Below, one piece after another: positions 15,416 through 24,618 of a stretch of 64,000 bases of DNA. The DNA is from Cloacibacterium caeni (GTDB lineage: Bacteria > Bacteroidota > Bacteroidia > Flavobacteriales > Weeksellaceae), in NCBI RefSeq assembly GCF_907163105.1, contig NZ_OU015321.1:2371001-2435000 (forward strand), in the 5' to 3' direction. The translations under genes were made by a program, and so were the position numbers. Positions within the stretch are counted from its first letter, which is position 1. Every line of letters begins with the position of its first letter. The notes beneath the pieces were generated by a model. That model was not told the origin of the DNA, did no database searches, and saw only the letters and a program-made list of their open reading frames with translations.

Positions 15416-17413
15416 TTACGTTTTATTATTTTTAGTGGTGTCTTTTAATTTTTTTGGATTTTGTGCTGCCTTTTTTTCATTGAGTAATCTTAGGCTGTCT
15501 TCTAGTTTTTTCAATTGAATAGGGTCTGGTTTAGGCGCGGTATACCAACCTTTTTTGGTAAGATGATTGATGTACATTCGCTTGTACTCTCCCATGAAAC
15601 TAGATTGTATCATTCTATCGTAGAGATAAGTTCTCTTAATATCTCCTAACAAATATTTTTCAGCGATAATGGTAGAAGCTGGACCTGCCCAAGTTGCACC
15701 AAAACCAGCGTGTTCTATTACTGCAACTACTACAATTTTTGGTTTATCAGCAGGTGCTGCCATTACAAAAATTGAATTATCTCTTCCTCCAGGAACCTGT
15801 GCAGTTCCTGTTTTTCCGAGTTGTGTGAATTCTTTAGAAGCAAGTCCTCTAGCTGTTCCGCCGATGAAAACATCTTTCATACCTTTTAGAACCACATCAA
15901 AATATCTAGGTTCTACTTTGGTCACATGTTTTTTCTTAAATCTTTCGTCTGGATTAGGTTTTCCGTCAATAGATTTTACAATATGTGGTGTAAAATACCA
16001 ACCTCTATTAACAATAGCCGCAGTAAAATTTGCCATTTGAAGCGGAGTAAGTAGAACGTCTCCTTGTCCCATTCCATTAAAAATAGCAGATTGATACGGA
16101 TGCCATTTTTCCCCTAATCTTTTGGTATAAAATTCTCCGGATGGAATTTTTCCTTTTGCACCAACTGCCAAGTCATTATTCATAAATTCTCCTAATCCGA
16201 AGCTATTCATGATTTCTTTCCATTCATCTATGGCTCTATTTCTTCCTTTTGGGCCGTATTTTTCGGTGATTTTATAAAAAACACTAGAAAAATAATTGTT
16301 GCAAGATTTTTCTATGGCTTTTTCCATTCCGATAGGCCAATAAGTACCACAGTGACAACCGATGGTATGTCTTCCCATTCTATAACCGTGTCTACAAGTA
16401 AATTTGGTAGAATCACTGATGACTTTCATTTGATAACCAGCTAATGCGGTCAACAATTTAAAAGGCGAACCTGGAGGATAAGCAGCTTGAACTGAACGGT
16501 CATAAGTAGGTTTGTTATCATAGATGGTGTCATTTGCCAATCTATAAATATTTCTTTTTTTGTTAGGTCCTGTAAAAAGATTTGGGTCTATGTCTGGCCC
16601 AGTTGCGAGTGCTAAAATTTCTCCATTATTTGGATCAAGTGCTACAATTGCGCCATGCTTATTCACAAGCATTTCTTCGGCGATTCTTTGCAAATCATAG
16701 TCTATAGTAAGCGTTAAATCTTTACCAGAAACCACTTCTTTATCTAACTCACCGTTTTTATAAGGGCCTACATTTCTCAGTTTAATGTCTTTCTGAATGT
16801 AGCGCATTCCTTTTTCGCCACGCAATTGTTTTTCGTAAGCGCGCTCTATTCCTGTAATCCCAGCAATATCACCAGGCAAATAATAAAGAGAATCTTTTTT
16901 GATGTAATTCTCGTTGACCTGATTGGTGTAGCCAAGTAAATTTCCAGAGGTAGAAACTTCATATTTACGCTGAGGTCTTTCTACGATATTAAAAGCGGGA
17001 TATTTGAAGATAATTTCCTGAATTCTAGCGATTTCTTCTCTGCTCATATCACTTTTGAAAGTCATAGGAGTGAGTTTAGAGTAATATTTTTCTTTTTTAA
17101 TAGACTCTATTTTTTTGATGAAATCTTTTTTGCTGATTTTTAATAAATTACAAAAACCCAAAGTATCAAAATCTGGCGTCATTTGACTTTGGGTGAAAGA
17201 AATTTCATAAGAAGGTTGGTTACCTACTAAAATTTTTCCGTTTCGGTCAAAGATAATTCCACGTTGAGGAATGACATAGTCTATCTTGATAGAAGTATTG
17301 GCTGCATTGAGCGCATATCTATCTGTAAGCAACTGTAAATAGACCAATCTTGCCACAAAAATTGCGGCAATGAGAAAGAGAAATAAGGTAATTTTATAAT
17401 AGGCTGTTTTCAA
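15416..17413 (-). CDS. mrdA: Penicillin-binding protein 2, elongation transpeptidase
   Basis: A 665-residue class B PBP that cross-links peptidoglycan with RodA. An N-terminal membrane anchor (about 7-28) is followed by the pedestal domain and transpeptidase. Active-site motifs: S316PFK319, S370CN372 and K534TG536. Between the first two motifs lies a cluster C340, H342, H349, C353, H354, C355, in the region where a metal site has been described in some PBP2 proteins. The lysine-rich C-terminal tail is low-complexity. Its start overlaps the mreD stop by 4 bases, indicating translational coupling. Confidence 0.95.
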   Translation of the reverse strand: MKTAYYKITLFLFLIAAIFVARLVYLQLLTDRYALNAANTSIKIDYVIPQRGIIFDRNGKILVGNQPSYEISFTQSQMTPDFDTLGFCNLLKISKKDFIKKIESIKKEKYYSKLTPMTFKSDMSREEIARIQEIIFKYPAFNIVERPQRKYEVSTSGNLLGYTNQVNENYIKKDSLYYLPGDIAGITGIERAYEKQLRGEKGMRYIQKDIKLRNVGPYKNGELDKEVVSGKDLTLTIDYDLQRIAEEMLVNKHGAIVALDPNNGEILALATGPDIDPNLFTGPNKKRNIYRLANDTIYDNKPTYDRSVQAAYPPGSPFKLLTALAGYQMKVISDSTKFTCRHGYRMGRHTIGCHCGTYWPIGMEKAIEKSCNNYFSSVFYKITEKYGPKGRNRAIDEWKEIMNSFGLGEFMNNDLAVGAKGKIPSGEFYTKRLGEKWHPYQSAIFNGMGQGDVLLTPLQMANFTAAIVNRGWYFTPHIVKSIDGKPNPDERFKKKHVTKVEPRYFDVVLKGMKDVFIGGTARGLASKEFTQLGKTGTAQVPGGRDNSIFVMAAPADKPKIVVVAVIEHAGFGATWAGPASTIIAEKYLLGDIKRTYLYDRMIQSSFMGEYKRMYINHLTKKGWYTAPKPDPIQLKKLEDSLRLLNEKKAAQNPKKLKDTTKNNKT

Positions 17414-17916
17414 ACTTTTTCTTTGATTTTAAATGCTAACGAATAGAGGAGTACAAATATTATAGAAATAACACTGGTTACTAAAATATTAAGTATTACT
17501 TCAAAAAACCTGTCGAATTTAAAAAATTCTATACTCTGAACTAATAGTTGATGCACAAAAATACTTGAAAAAATATAAAATAGAAACTGTGACCACTGAA
17601 GATTATGGAAAGAAAATACATCCGAAGAGACTTCTGTGGAAGTTTTGAAAATAATGGTTCTAAAATAGGCGATAAGTGTAGTGGCAAATGCATTGATACC
17701 CCAAGTTCCTAAAAATGCGTCTATAGATAATCCTAAAATAAAACTCGCCGATAGAAAAATATAGAGATTCCTGTAAAAAGGATAAAACAAAACAAAAATA
17801 ATGTAGATGACAGGAGTATATTTACCAGCAATATCTATTCTGTTAAATAAAAATATTTGCAATGTAACTAACATTGCGATTAATAAAACATCTGTAAATA
17901 AATTTCTACTGATCAT
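17410..17916 (-). CDS. mreD: Rod shape-determining protein MreD
   Basis: A 168-residue, strongly hydrophobic protein with about five membrane segments, poorly conserved in sequence as is normal for MreD. The identification rests on size, topology and position between mreC and mrdA. It overlaps mreC by 11 bases and mrdA by 4. It is a membrane partner of MreC in the elongasome. Confidence 0.85.
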   Translation of the reverse strand: MISRNLFTDVLLIAMLVTLQIFLFNRIDIAGKYTPVIYIIFVLFYPFYRNLYIFLSASFILGLSIDAFLGTWGINAFATTLIAYFRTIIFKTSTEVSSDVFSFHNLQWSQFLFYIFSSIFVHQLLVQSIEFFKFDRFFEVILNILVTSVISIIFVLLYSLAFKIKEKV

Positions 17917-18757
17917 TGTTTATCGTGGCATCAAGAGTATCTTGAATTTGTTTTACTTCTAATTTTTTTAAATTTCTTACAACATAAACTTTGTTAAGTT
18001 GCCCCATTTTTTGGCTCAGTTCTACAGAAATATCCCAATATCCTGTTTTAGAATCTACTTCGTAGCCAGCAACTCTACCAATCATAATTCCTTGTGGGAA
18101 AATTGCAGATTTGCCATCTGTAACTACCGTGTCGCCTACTTTTATTGGCACATATTTAGGAATGTCTGATAAATGCATGGTTCTAGAATTTTCGCCTCTC
18201 CAAGTAAGCGTTCCGAAAAATCCAGAATCTTTAAGCGAAGCATTAATTCTAATTTTGTTCATACTGAGTACAGATTGTACCAATGCATAATTATTAGTGG
18301 TATTGATCACAATTCCTGCAATTCCTTGTGGTGCAATTACACCCATTTTAGGGAAAACGCCATGTCTTTTTCCTCTGTTAATGGTAAAATAATTATCTTT
18401 TCTAATGATAGAATTATTTACAATTTCACCATCTACGAAAGTGTAAATTTGTCCACCACCAATCGTGTCGGTAACTCTTACAAAACTAGGATTTTTAATT
18501 TTTTCTTTACCGTATAATTCCTGCATCAGCGTTTTATTCTGAGCAACTAATTCTTCATTAATTTGCTTCAGTTTTAAGTAGCTGGTTCCTTCGTCTATGT
18601 AACCAGAAACCCAAGCATTAAACGCGGTAGTTTGTGCTGCAATAAAAGATTGTTGCATTGAGTTTCTACTGAAAATCAATGTTACGGCAATTATTTGTAA
18701 AAAAAGAAAGAACAGAAATAATCCGTTCTTGCTAAATAATCTTATCAAAAACCCCAT
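17906..18757 (-). CDS. mreC: Rod shape-determining protein MreC
   Basis: A 283-residue bitopic protein: short cytoplasmic N-terminus, membrane segment (about 12-30), coiled coil (about 55-85) and a periplasmic beta-rich domain containing the family motif GVIAPQGIAGIV and VGDTVVTDGKSAIFPQGIMIG. It links MreB filaments to PBP2. It lies 19 bases after mreB. Confidence 0.93.
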   Translation of the reverse strand: MGFLIRLFSKNGLFLFFLFLQIIAVTLIFSRNSMQQSFIAAQTTAFNAWVSGYIDEGTSYLKLKQINEELVAQNKTLMQELYGKEKIKNPSFVRVTDTIGGGQIYTFVDGEIVNNSIIRKDNYFTINRGKRHGVFPKMGVIAPQGIAGIVINTTNNYALVQSVLSMNKIRINASLKDSGFFGTLTWRGENSRTMHLSDIPKYVPIKVGDTVVTDGKSAIFPQGIMIGRVAGYEVDSKTGYWDISVELSQKMGQLNKVYVVRNLKKLEVKQIQDTLDATINNDQ

Positions 18758-18776
18758 TCTATAACTAGGTTTTTAC

Positions 18777-19802
18777 TTATTTTATAAGGAAGTTAAATTT
18801 ATCCATGTTTTTAAGAGCAATACCTGTTCCACGAACAACCGCTCTTAATGGATCTTCTGCTACGAAAACTGGTAATCCTGTTTTCTTGTGAAGTCTGTCT
18901 GCTAAACCTCTTAATAAAGCACCACCACCAGCTAAATAAATACCAGTTTTGTAAATATCTGCTGCTAATTCTGGCGGAGTAAGAGAAAGCGTTTCCATTA
19001 CTGCATCTTCTATTCTGATGATAGATTTATCTAGAGCTCTTGCGATTTCTTTATAACCTACCATAATTTCTTTTGGCTTACCAGTAATTAAATCTCTACC
19101 TTGTACTGGAATATCTTCCACCTCTACATCTAAATCTTCTACTGCAGAACCTACTTCTATTTTCACTCTTTCTGCTGTTCTTTCTCCGATGTATAAGTTG
19201 TGATGCGTTCTTAAGTAGTAAGCAATGTCATTCGTGAAAACATCACCTGCAATTTTTACAGATTTATCACAAACAATACCACCAAGAGCCACTACTGCAA
19301 TTTCTGTAGTACCACCACCTATATCGATAATCATGTTACCTTCAGGTTTTTGTACATCAATTCCTACACCTATTGCTGCAGCCATTGGTTCATATATTAA
19401 TCTTACTTCTTTAGCATTAACTTTTTGAGCAGAATCTCTTACCGCTCTTTTTTCTACTTCTGTAATACCAGAAGGAATACAAATTACAATTCTAAGAGAA
19501 GGCTGAATTAATTTTCCTTTGATGCCAGGAATTTGCTTGATAAATTCCTTAATCATGTGTTCTGATGCAGCAAAATCTGCAATTACACCATCTTTTAACG
19601 GACGAATCGTTTTAATATCTTCGTGCGTTTTTCCTTGCATGTGTTTCGCTTGTTCTCCTACAGCAATTGCCTTTCCAGTTGAACGCTCGATAGCCACGAT
19701 TGACGGCTGGTCAATCACGATTTTATTATTATGTATGATAAGTGTGTTCGCTGTTCCTAAGTCTATCGCAATTTCTTGCGTGAACATATCAAATAACCCC
19801 AT
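18777..19802 (-). CDS. mreB: Actin-like rod shape protein MreB
   Basis: A 341-residue bacterial actin that organises elongation at the inner membrane. Phosphate loop IDLGTANTL, second phosphate motif DIGGGTTEIAVV and adenosine motif AGGGALLRGL are present, as is the EPMAAAIGVG segment. Length is normal. It is the first gene of the operon; a TATCTTTG box lies 25 bases upstream. It diverges from a GNAT gene. Confidence 0.97.
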   Translation of the reverse strand: MGLFDMFTQEIAIDLGTANTLIIHNNKIVIDQPSIVAIERSTGKAIAVGEQAKHMQGKTHEDIKTIRPLKDGVIADFAASEHMIKEFIKQIPGIKGKLIQPSLRIVICIPSGITEVEKRAVRDSAQKVNAKEVRLIYEPMAAAIGVGIDVQKPEGNMIIDIGGGTTEIAVVALGGIVCDKSVKIAGDVFTNDIAYYLRTHHNLYIGERTAERVKIEVGSAVEDLDVEVEDIPVQGRDLITGKPKEIMVGYKEIARALDKSIIRIEDAVMETLSLTPPELAADIYKTGIYLAGGGALLRGLADRLHKKTGLPVFVAEDPLRAVVRGTGIALKNMDKFNFLIK

Positions 19803-19826
19803 TTTCTTCTATAAATTTTTAAGTGA

Positions 19827-19834
19827 CAAAGATA
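19827..19834 (-). promoter_or_regulatory. Candidate -7 box of the mre operon
   Basis: TATCTTTG on the minus strand fits TAnnTTTG and is 24 bases before the mreB start. No obvious -33 element accompanies it. Confidence 0.45.
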
Positions 19835-20003
19835 TAAATTTCAGAGCATTTAAAAATAATGAAAAACAAAAAATATCGTTAAAATTTTATAAATTTTTAA
19901 ATGCTTGTTGTAACTTTAAACTCGAAACTTTAAAAATTATTTTTCTCTGTTGAGAATTTAATGAATTTCATTTCTTAAAATAATTTAATATTCAGATTTT
20001 CAA

Positions 20004-20420
20004 ATGATTAAAAGAATTAGCCCAGAAGAAACCTATCTTCTTAGACGAGAAATCCTTAGAAAAAATCTTCCTCAAGAATCACATGAATTTAGTGGTGATT
20101 TTGATGACCAAACTTTTCATCTAGGTTATTTCGTGGAAGATAGAATTGTGGGAATTATTACGGTCTTGCAAAATGGCCAAATTGCTCAAATTAGAGGAAT
20201 GGCAGTTTTAGAAGATTATCAGGGGAATGGAATAGGAAAAAAATTGGTAGAAAAAGCTGAAGAGATTTTAAGAGAAGCTCAAATTCATAAAATTTGGATG
20301 AATGCCAGAGAAACAGCTGCAGAATTTTACCAAAAATTAGGGTATAAAATTGAAGGTGAATTGTTTAACATAAAACCTATCGGGTTTCATTATGTAATGA
20401 CCAAATATTTCAATTCATAA
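20004..20420 (+). CDS. GNAT-family N-acetyltransferase
   Basis: A 138-residue acetyltransferase. Motif A reads IRGMAVLEDYQGNGIGKKLVEKAEEIL with the acetyl-CoA loop QGNGIG; motif B reads AAEFYQKLGYKIEGELF. It resembles small ElaA/YjdJ-type enzymes but the substrate is unknown. It lies 68 bases upstream of hemA on the same strand; hemA has its own candidate promoter, so the two may not be one unit. Confidence 0.8.
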   Translation: MIKRISPEETYLLRREILRKNLPQESHEFSGDFDDQTFHLGYFVEDRIVGIITVLQNGQIAQIRGMAVLEDYQGNGIGKKLVEKAEEILREAQIHKIWMNARETAAEFYQKLGYKIEGELFNIKPIGFHYVMTKYFNS

Positions 20421-20470
20421 CATCTATTAAAATATGATGAAAATTAGAAATTTTATATCATAATAATGAT

Positions 20471-20478
20471 TAAATTTG
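20471..20478 (+). promoter_or_regulatory. Candidate -7 box of hemA
   Basis: TAAATTTG fits TAnnTTTG; the hemA ATG follows after 10 bases, implying a very short leader. No clear -33 element. Confidence 0.35.
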
Positions 20479-20488
20479 CAAACTTGAA

Positions 20489-21766
20489 ATGAATTCTCTT
20501 GCGAAGACATATAATACACAGAACTTCACTGTTTTAAGCATTAGTTTTGAAAAAGCCAATGCCGAAATCAGAGGGAAATTTGCGTTTTTTGATGAACACG
20601 TAAAACAATTCGTAAAAGAAATTCATGAAAAGAAACTCGGTGACGCATTTGTAGTTTCTACTTGTAACAGAACCGAAATCTATACTACTTCTCATAATTA
20701 TATTGCGATTGCAGAGATGTATTGCAAGAGTGTAGACGTAAGTTTGATGGATTTCATGCAGTTTGTAAATGTGATGAAAAACGAAGAAGCGCTTTATCAT
20801 CTATTCAGGGTTTCTGCAGGTTTAGAAAGTCAGATTTTAGGAGACTTCGAAATTATTGGTCAGATAAAAAATGCTTACCATAGATTCAAAAAACATAAAA
20901 GTTTTAGCAATCCTTACTTAGAAAGAGCCATTAATTCGGCGATTCAGATTTCTAAAAGAATTAAAAACGAAACCGCACTTTCAAACGGTGCAGCTTCTGT
21001 TTCTTATGCAGCGGTTCATTATATCTTAAAAACTCAAAAACAGATTTCAGAGAAGAATATTCTTCTTTTGGGAACTGGCGAAATCGGTCAAAATACTGTA
21101 GAAAATTTGGTGAAACATGTGTATCAGCCAAAAGTAAAAATCGCCAACCGTTCTTATGAAAAAGCAGAGAAAATTGCAGAAAAGTACAGCATTCCGCAAA
21201 TTGCTTTTGAAAATTTCGAAGAAGAACTGAAATCTACAGATATTCTTATCGTTGCAACTGGCGCTTCACACCCGATTATTCATCAGAAACATTTTCCAAA
21301 CGGAAAAGAAACCTTGGTGATAGACCTTTCTATTCCAAATAATGTAGATAAAAAAGTGGCGGAAAATAAAGCGGTGCAATTGGTAGATGTAGACGAATTG
21401 TCTAAGCATATTCAAGAAACCATCGAGCAACGTAAGAAAGAAATTCCTAAAGCGGAGAAAATCATCAAGGAAATGACCAAAGAGTTTTTGGCTTGGGAAA
21501 GAAAAAGAAAATTCGCGCCGAATATTCATCAATTTAAAGCTGCGCTGAAACACATCGAAGACCATGAAATGCATAATTTCCACAGAAAACACAGATATGT
21601 GGATATAGAAGACATGGAACTCACCGAAAAATTGATTCAAAAAATCACCAATAGATTTGCGAAATATATCATCGAAAATCCGCTTCGTGCTGAAGAAGTT
21701 ACTAAGTTGATGAACGAAATTTTGGTAGAACAACCCAAAGAAGAGTTCAACAAAAAACATCAGTAA
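20489..21766 (+). CDS. hemA: Glutamyl-tRNA reductase
   Basis: A 425-residue enzyme that reduces glutamyl-tRNA to glutamate-1-semialdehyde, the first committed step of C5-pathway tetrapyrrole synthesis. The catalytic Cys59 lies in VVSTCNRTEIY; GLESQILGDFEIIGQIK follows, then the NADPH-binding Rossmann motif LLLGTGEIGQN (about 190-200) and a C-terminal helical dimerisation region. It heads a haem gene run hemA-hemC-hemD-hemE. Confidence 0.96.
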   Translation: MNSLAKTYNTQNFTVLSISFEKANAEIRGKFAFFDEHVKQFVKEIHEKKLGDAFVVSTCNRTEIYTTSHNYIAIAEMYCKSVDVSLMDFMQFVNVMKNEEALYHLFRVSAGLESQILGDFEIIGQIKNAYHRFKKHKSFSNPYLERAINSAIQISKRIKNETALSNGAASVSYAAVHYILKTQKQISEKNILLLGTGEIGQNTVENLVKHVYQPKVKIANRSYEKAEKIAEKYSIPQIAFENFEEELKSTDILIVATGASHPIIHQKHFPNGKETLVIDLSIPNNVDKKVAENKAVQLVDVDELSKHIQETIEQRKKEIPKAEKIIKEMTKEFLAWERKRKFAPNIHQFKAALKHIEDHEMHNFHRKHRYVDIEDMELTEKLIQKITNRFAKYIIENPLRAEEVTKLMNEILVEQPKEEFNKKHQ

Positions 21767-21767
21767 T

Positions 21768-21795
21768 TTTAGAATTTACGATTTAGAATTTACGA
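21768..21795. repeat. Tandem duplication of a 14-base unit between hemA and hemC
   Basis: TTTAGAATTTACGA occurs twice without a gap (21768-21781 and 21782-21795), two bases after the hemA stop codon. Confidence 0.85.
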
Positions 21796-21821
21796 AGTTT
21801 TCAAGAAAAGAAATTTTTATA

Positions 21822-22730
21822 ATGATTAGAATAGGTACCAGAAATTCGCCTCTTGCAATGTGGCAAGCAAAAGAAGTAGAACAAAAATTACAAAATTTAG
21901 GCTACGAAACAGTGCTGGTTCCTGTGCTTTCTTCTGGGGATAAAAACCTTAATCAGCCGCTTTATTCCCTAGGAATTACGGGCGTTTTTACCAAAGATTT
22001 AGACATTGCTTTACTCAATAATGAAATAGATATTGCAGTACATTCTCTGAAAGATGTTCCTACTATTTTACCTCAAAATATAGAAGTTTCTGCCGTTTTG
22101 GAAAGAGATTTTCCGCAAGATGTTTTGGTGAGAAAGTCTTCTTCAAAAAATAAAAATTTAGCAGAACTTAAAATTGCGACCAGCAGTTTGAGAAGAAGAG
22201 CTTTTTGGTCAGAAAAATTCCCGAACACTCAGTTTTCAGATATCAGAGGAAACGTACAAACGCGTTTAAAGAAATTAGAAGAAGGAGATTTTGATGCTAC
22301 ACTTTTTTCTTTGGCGGGTATTAAAAGAATGGAAATGGAGTTGGGGTATGAAATACTAGATTTTATGATTTCTGCTCCTAGTCAGGGAGTTGTAGCAATT
22401 TCGAGTAGGGTAGATGATAAGGAAACCAAAGAAATTTTGCAAAAAATCAATCATAAAACCACTCAAATTTGCGTTGAAATAGAACGTAATTTCCTCAGAA
22501 CTTTAGAAGGTGGCTGTACTGCGCCAATTGGAGCAATAGCGATTTTTGAAGAAAATAAAATCAAATTTTCTGGAAGATTAAATTCTTTAGACGGAAGTAA
22601 AACGATAAATGTAGTTGAAGAATTTGAGTATGAAAAATCTGAAAATTACGGTAAAAAATTTGCAGAATTTGTACTAGAAAACGGAGGAAAAGAAATGATG
22701 GAAGAAATTAAGAAACAAATAAAGGAATAG
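21822..22730 (+). CDS. hemC: Porphobilinogen deaminase (hydroxymethylbilane synthase)
   Basis: A 302-residue enzyme that joins four porphobilinogen units. N-terminal IRIGTRNSPLAMWQA, VHSLKDVP (70s), ATSSLRRRA (about 119-127) and the dipyrromethane cofactor cysteine in LEGGCTAPIGA (Cys232) are all present. It lies 55 bases after hemA and 7 bases before hemD. Confidence 0.97.
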   Translation: MIRIGTRNSPLAMWQAKEVEQKLQNLGYETVLVPVLSSGDKNLNQPLYSLGITGVFTKDLDIALLNNEIDIAVHSLKDVPTILPQNIEVSAVLERDFPQDVLVRKSSSKNKNLAELKIATSSLRRRAFWSEKFPNTQFSDIRGNVQTRLKKLEEGDFDATLFSLAGIKRMEMELGYEILDFMISAPSQGVVAISSRVDDKETKEILQKINHKTTQICVEIERNFLRTLEGGCTAPIGAIAIFEENKIKFSGRLNSLDGSKTINVVEEFEYEKSENYGKKFAEFVLENGGKEMMEEIKKQIKE

Positions 22731-22737
22731 AGTCATC

Positions 22738-23409
22738 ATGAAAATCCTTTTCACGAAAACAGGAATCGAACATGAGGTTTCAGAGAAATTAGAAACCGGT
22801 TTTTCTTGTGATTTTAAGGATTTTATAGCGATTGAAAGAATTAAAACCAAACCTTTTCCACTTAAGAATTCTTCACTTATTTTCACGAGCGTAAACGCTG
22901 TAAAATCTTTCTTTGAAAATGGGTTTCAGCCAAATGAAAACTTTCAAGAAGCCCATTATAATAAAATCTACGCAGTAGGTCTTAAAACCAAAAAAGAATT
23001 GAGAAATAACGGTTTTGGAACCTTTAAAGTGAAGAAACATCTCAATGATTTGTCTGAATTTATTCTCAAGCATAGTCAAAAAGAAAATTTTATTCACTTC
23101 TGTGGCAATTTAGCGCTTGATATTTTAGATAAAGCATTACCTCTTCAGAATATTTCTTACAAAAAAGTAATGCTTTACAATACTAAAATTCTCTACCCAA
23201 AAATTCATGAAAAATATGAGGCTGTAGTTTTTTTTAGTCCAAGTGGAGTTCGTAGTTTTGCGAAGTTTAATTCTTTAGAAAATTTGAAAATCTTTTCTAT
23301 CGGACAAACCACAGAAAAAGAGCTGAGAAAATTTACACAAAGTAAAATTTTTACCAGTAAAGAAAGCAATTTAGAAGATTTAATTAAAATAATAATGTCT
23401 CACAGATAG
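22738..23409 (+). CDS. hemD: Uroporphyrinogen-III synthase
   Basis: A 223-residue protein between hemC and hemE. HemD sequences are very divergent; recognisable parts are the SLIFTSVNAVKSFFENG segment, KIYAVGLKTKKEL and the late VVFFSPSGVRSFAKF with FSIGQTTEKEL, matching the two-lobed HemD fold. It closes the linear tetrapyrrole to uroporphyrinogen III. The last codons (reading SHR then stop) are formed by the left arm of an inverted repeat at 23398-23418, so the C-terminus may have been altered by that repeat. Confidence 0.85.
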   Translation: MKILFTKTGIEHEVSEKLETGFSCDFKDFIAIERIKTKPFPLKNSSLIFTSVNAVKSFFENGFQPNENFQEAHYNKIYAVGLKTKKELRNNGFGTFKVKKHLNDLSEFILKHSQKENFIHFCGNLALDILDKALPLQNISYKKVMLYNTKILYPKIHEKYEAVVFFSPSGVRSFAKFNSLENLKIFSIGQTTEKELRKFTQSKIFTSKESNLEDLIKIIMSHR

Positions 23410-23524
23410 CACAGATTTTTAATTTAAAATTTAATTCTTTCATTGATTGAAATTAAATCAGTTAAAGGCTAAGAAATAGAAATCTTGAATTTATTTTCTG
23501 TGAAAATCTGTGTAATCTGTGAGA
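23398..23524. repeat. Interrupted inverted repeat spanning the hemD end and hemD-hemE gap
   Basis: Arms at 23398-23418 and 23504-23524 are inverted copies matching at 19 of 21 positions (common core CACAGAT..CACAGATTT). The arms enclose 85 AT-rich bases. The left arm contains the hemD stop codon. Elements of this type (CACAGAT/ATCTGTG) are, from memory, common in Bacteroidota genomes. Confidence 0.7.
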
Positions 23525-23539
23525 AGCAAAACAAGAAAA

Positions 23540-24565
23540 ATGATAAAAAACGACCTATATTTAAGAGCATTACGAGGCGAAACTGTAGAAAGACCACCGG
23601 TTTGGATGATGAGACAAGCAGGAAGATATTTGCCAGAATTTATCGCGCTACGTGATCAGTACGATTTTTTCACTCGTTGTCAAACTCCAGAATTGGCAGC
23701 AGAAATTACTGTTCAACCGATTAGAAGATTTCCGCTAGATGCAGCGATTTTATTTTCTGATATTTTGGTAGTTCCACAAGCGATGGGAATTGATTTCAAA
23801 ATGAAAGAATCAGTTGGACCATGGCTAGATACACCAATTAGAAGCTTAGAACAAGTACAAAATCTGCAAGTAGAAGGAGCAGAAGAAAATCTGAAATATG
23901 TTTATGATGCGATTGACATCACTTTACAGAAATTAGAAAACGAAATTCCTTTGATTGGTTTTGCTGGTTCACCTTGGACTTTGCTTTGCTATTGTGTTGA
24001 AGGAAAAGGCTCTAAATCTTTTGACATTGCGAAGTCATTTTGCTTTACTCAACCAGAAGCAGCGCATTTGCTTTTACAAAAAATTACAGACGTAACCATC
24101 GCTTATTTAAAGAGAAAAGTACAAAGCGGAGTTTCTGCGGTGCAAATTTTTGATTCTTGGGGCGGAATGCTTTCTCCTGAAGATTATCAAGAGTTTTCTT
24201 GGAAATACATTAACCAAATTGTAGAAGCTTTAGCTCCAGAAGCTCACGTTGTAGTTTTTGCGAAAGGTTGTTGGTATGCTTTAGAAGAAATGACGAAATC
24301 TAAAGTTTCTGCTTTGGGTGTAGACTGGACGATTACTCCAGAATTGGCAAGAAAATTTACCAATAATTCTATCACTCTTCAAGGAAATTTTGATCCTGCA
24401 AGATTACATTCTTCTCCTGAAGTGATTAGAAAAATGGTTCATGAAATGATTGATAGATTTGGTAAAGACAAATACATTGCTAATCTTGGTCACGGAATTT
24501 TACCAAATATTCCTTTAGAAAATGCCGAAGCTTTTATTAGAGCGGTGGTAGAATGGAAGAGTTAA
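23540..24565 (+). CDS. hemE: Uroporphyrinogen decarboxylase
   Basis: A 341-residue enzyme that decarboxylates uroporphyrinogen III to coproporphyrinogen III. The start at 23540 ([14 protein letters not shown]) is chosen over 23519, which begins inside a repeat arm. Signature regions [40 protein letters not shown] and [10 protein letters not shown] are present. It ends the haem gene run. Confidence 0.97.
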   Translation: MIKNDLYLRALRGETVERPPVWMMRQAGRYLPEFIALRDQYDFFTRCQTPELAAEITVQPIRRFPLDAAILFSDILVVPQAMGIDFKMKESVGPWLDTPIRSLEQVQNLQVEGAEENLKYVYDAIDITLQKLENEIPLIGFAGSPWTLLCYCVEGKGSKSFDIAKSFCFTQPEAAHLLLQKITDVTIAYLKRKVQSGVSAVQIFDSWGGMLSPEDYQEFSWKYINQIVEALAPEAHVVVFAKGCWYALEEMTKSKVSALGVDWTITPELARKFTNNSITLQGNFDPARLHSSPEVIRKMVHEMIDRFGKDKYIANLGHGILPNIPLENAEAFIRAVVEWKS

Positions 24566-24586
24566 AAACCCATCTTTATATAAATT

Positions 24587-24617
24587 AAAAATCCTCAGAA
24601 TTTTCTGAGGATTTTTT
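24587..24617. terminator. Bidirectional terminator between hemE and the nitroreductase gene
   Basis: Arms ATCCTCAGAA and TTCTGAGGAT (24591-24600, 24603-24612) are flanked by A upstream and six T downstream. Two convergent genes end here, at 24565 and 24619. Confidence 0.88.
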
Positions 24618-24618
24618 A

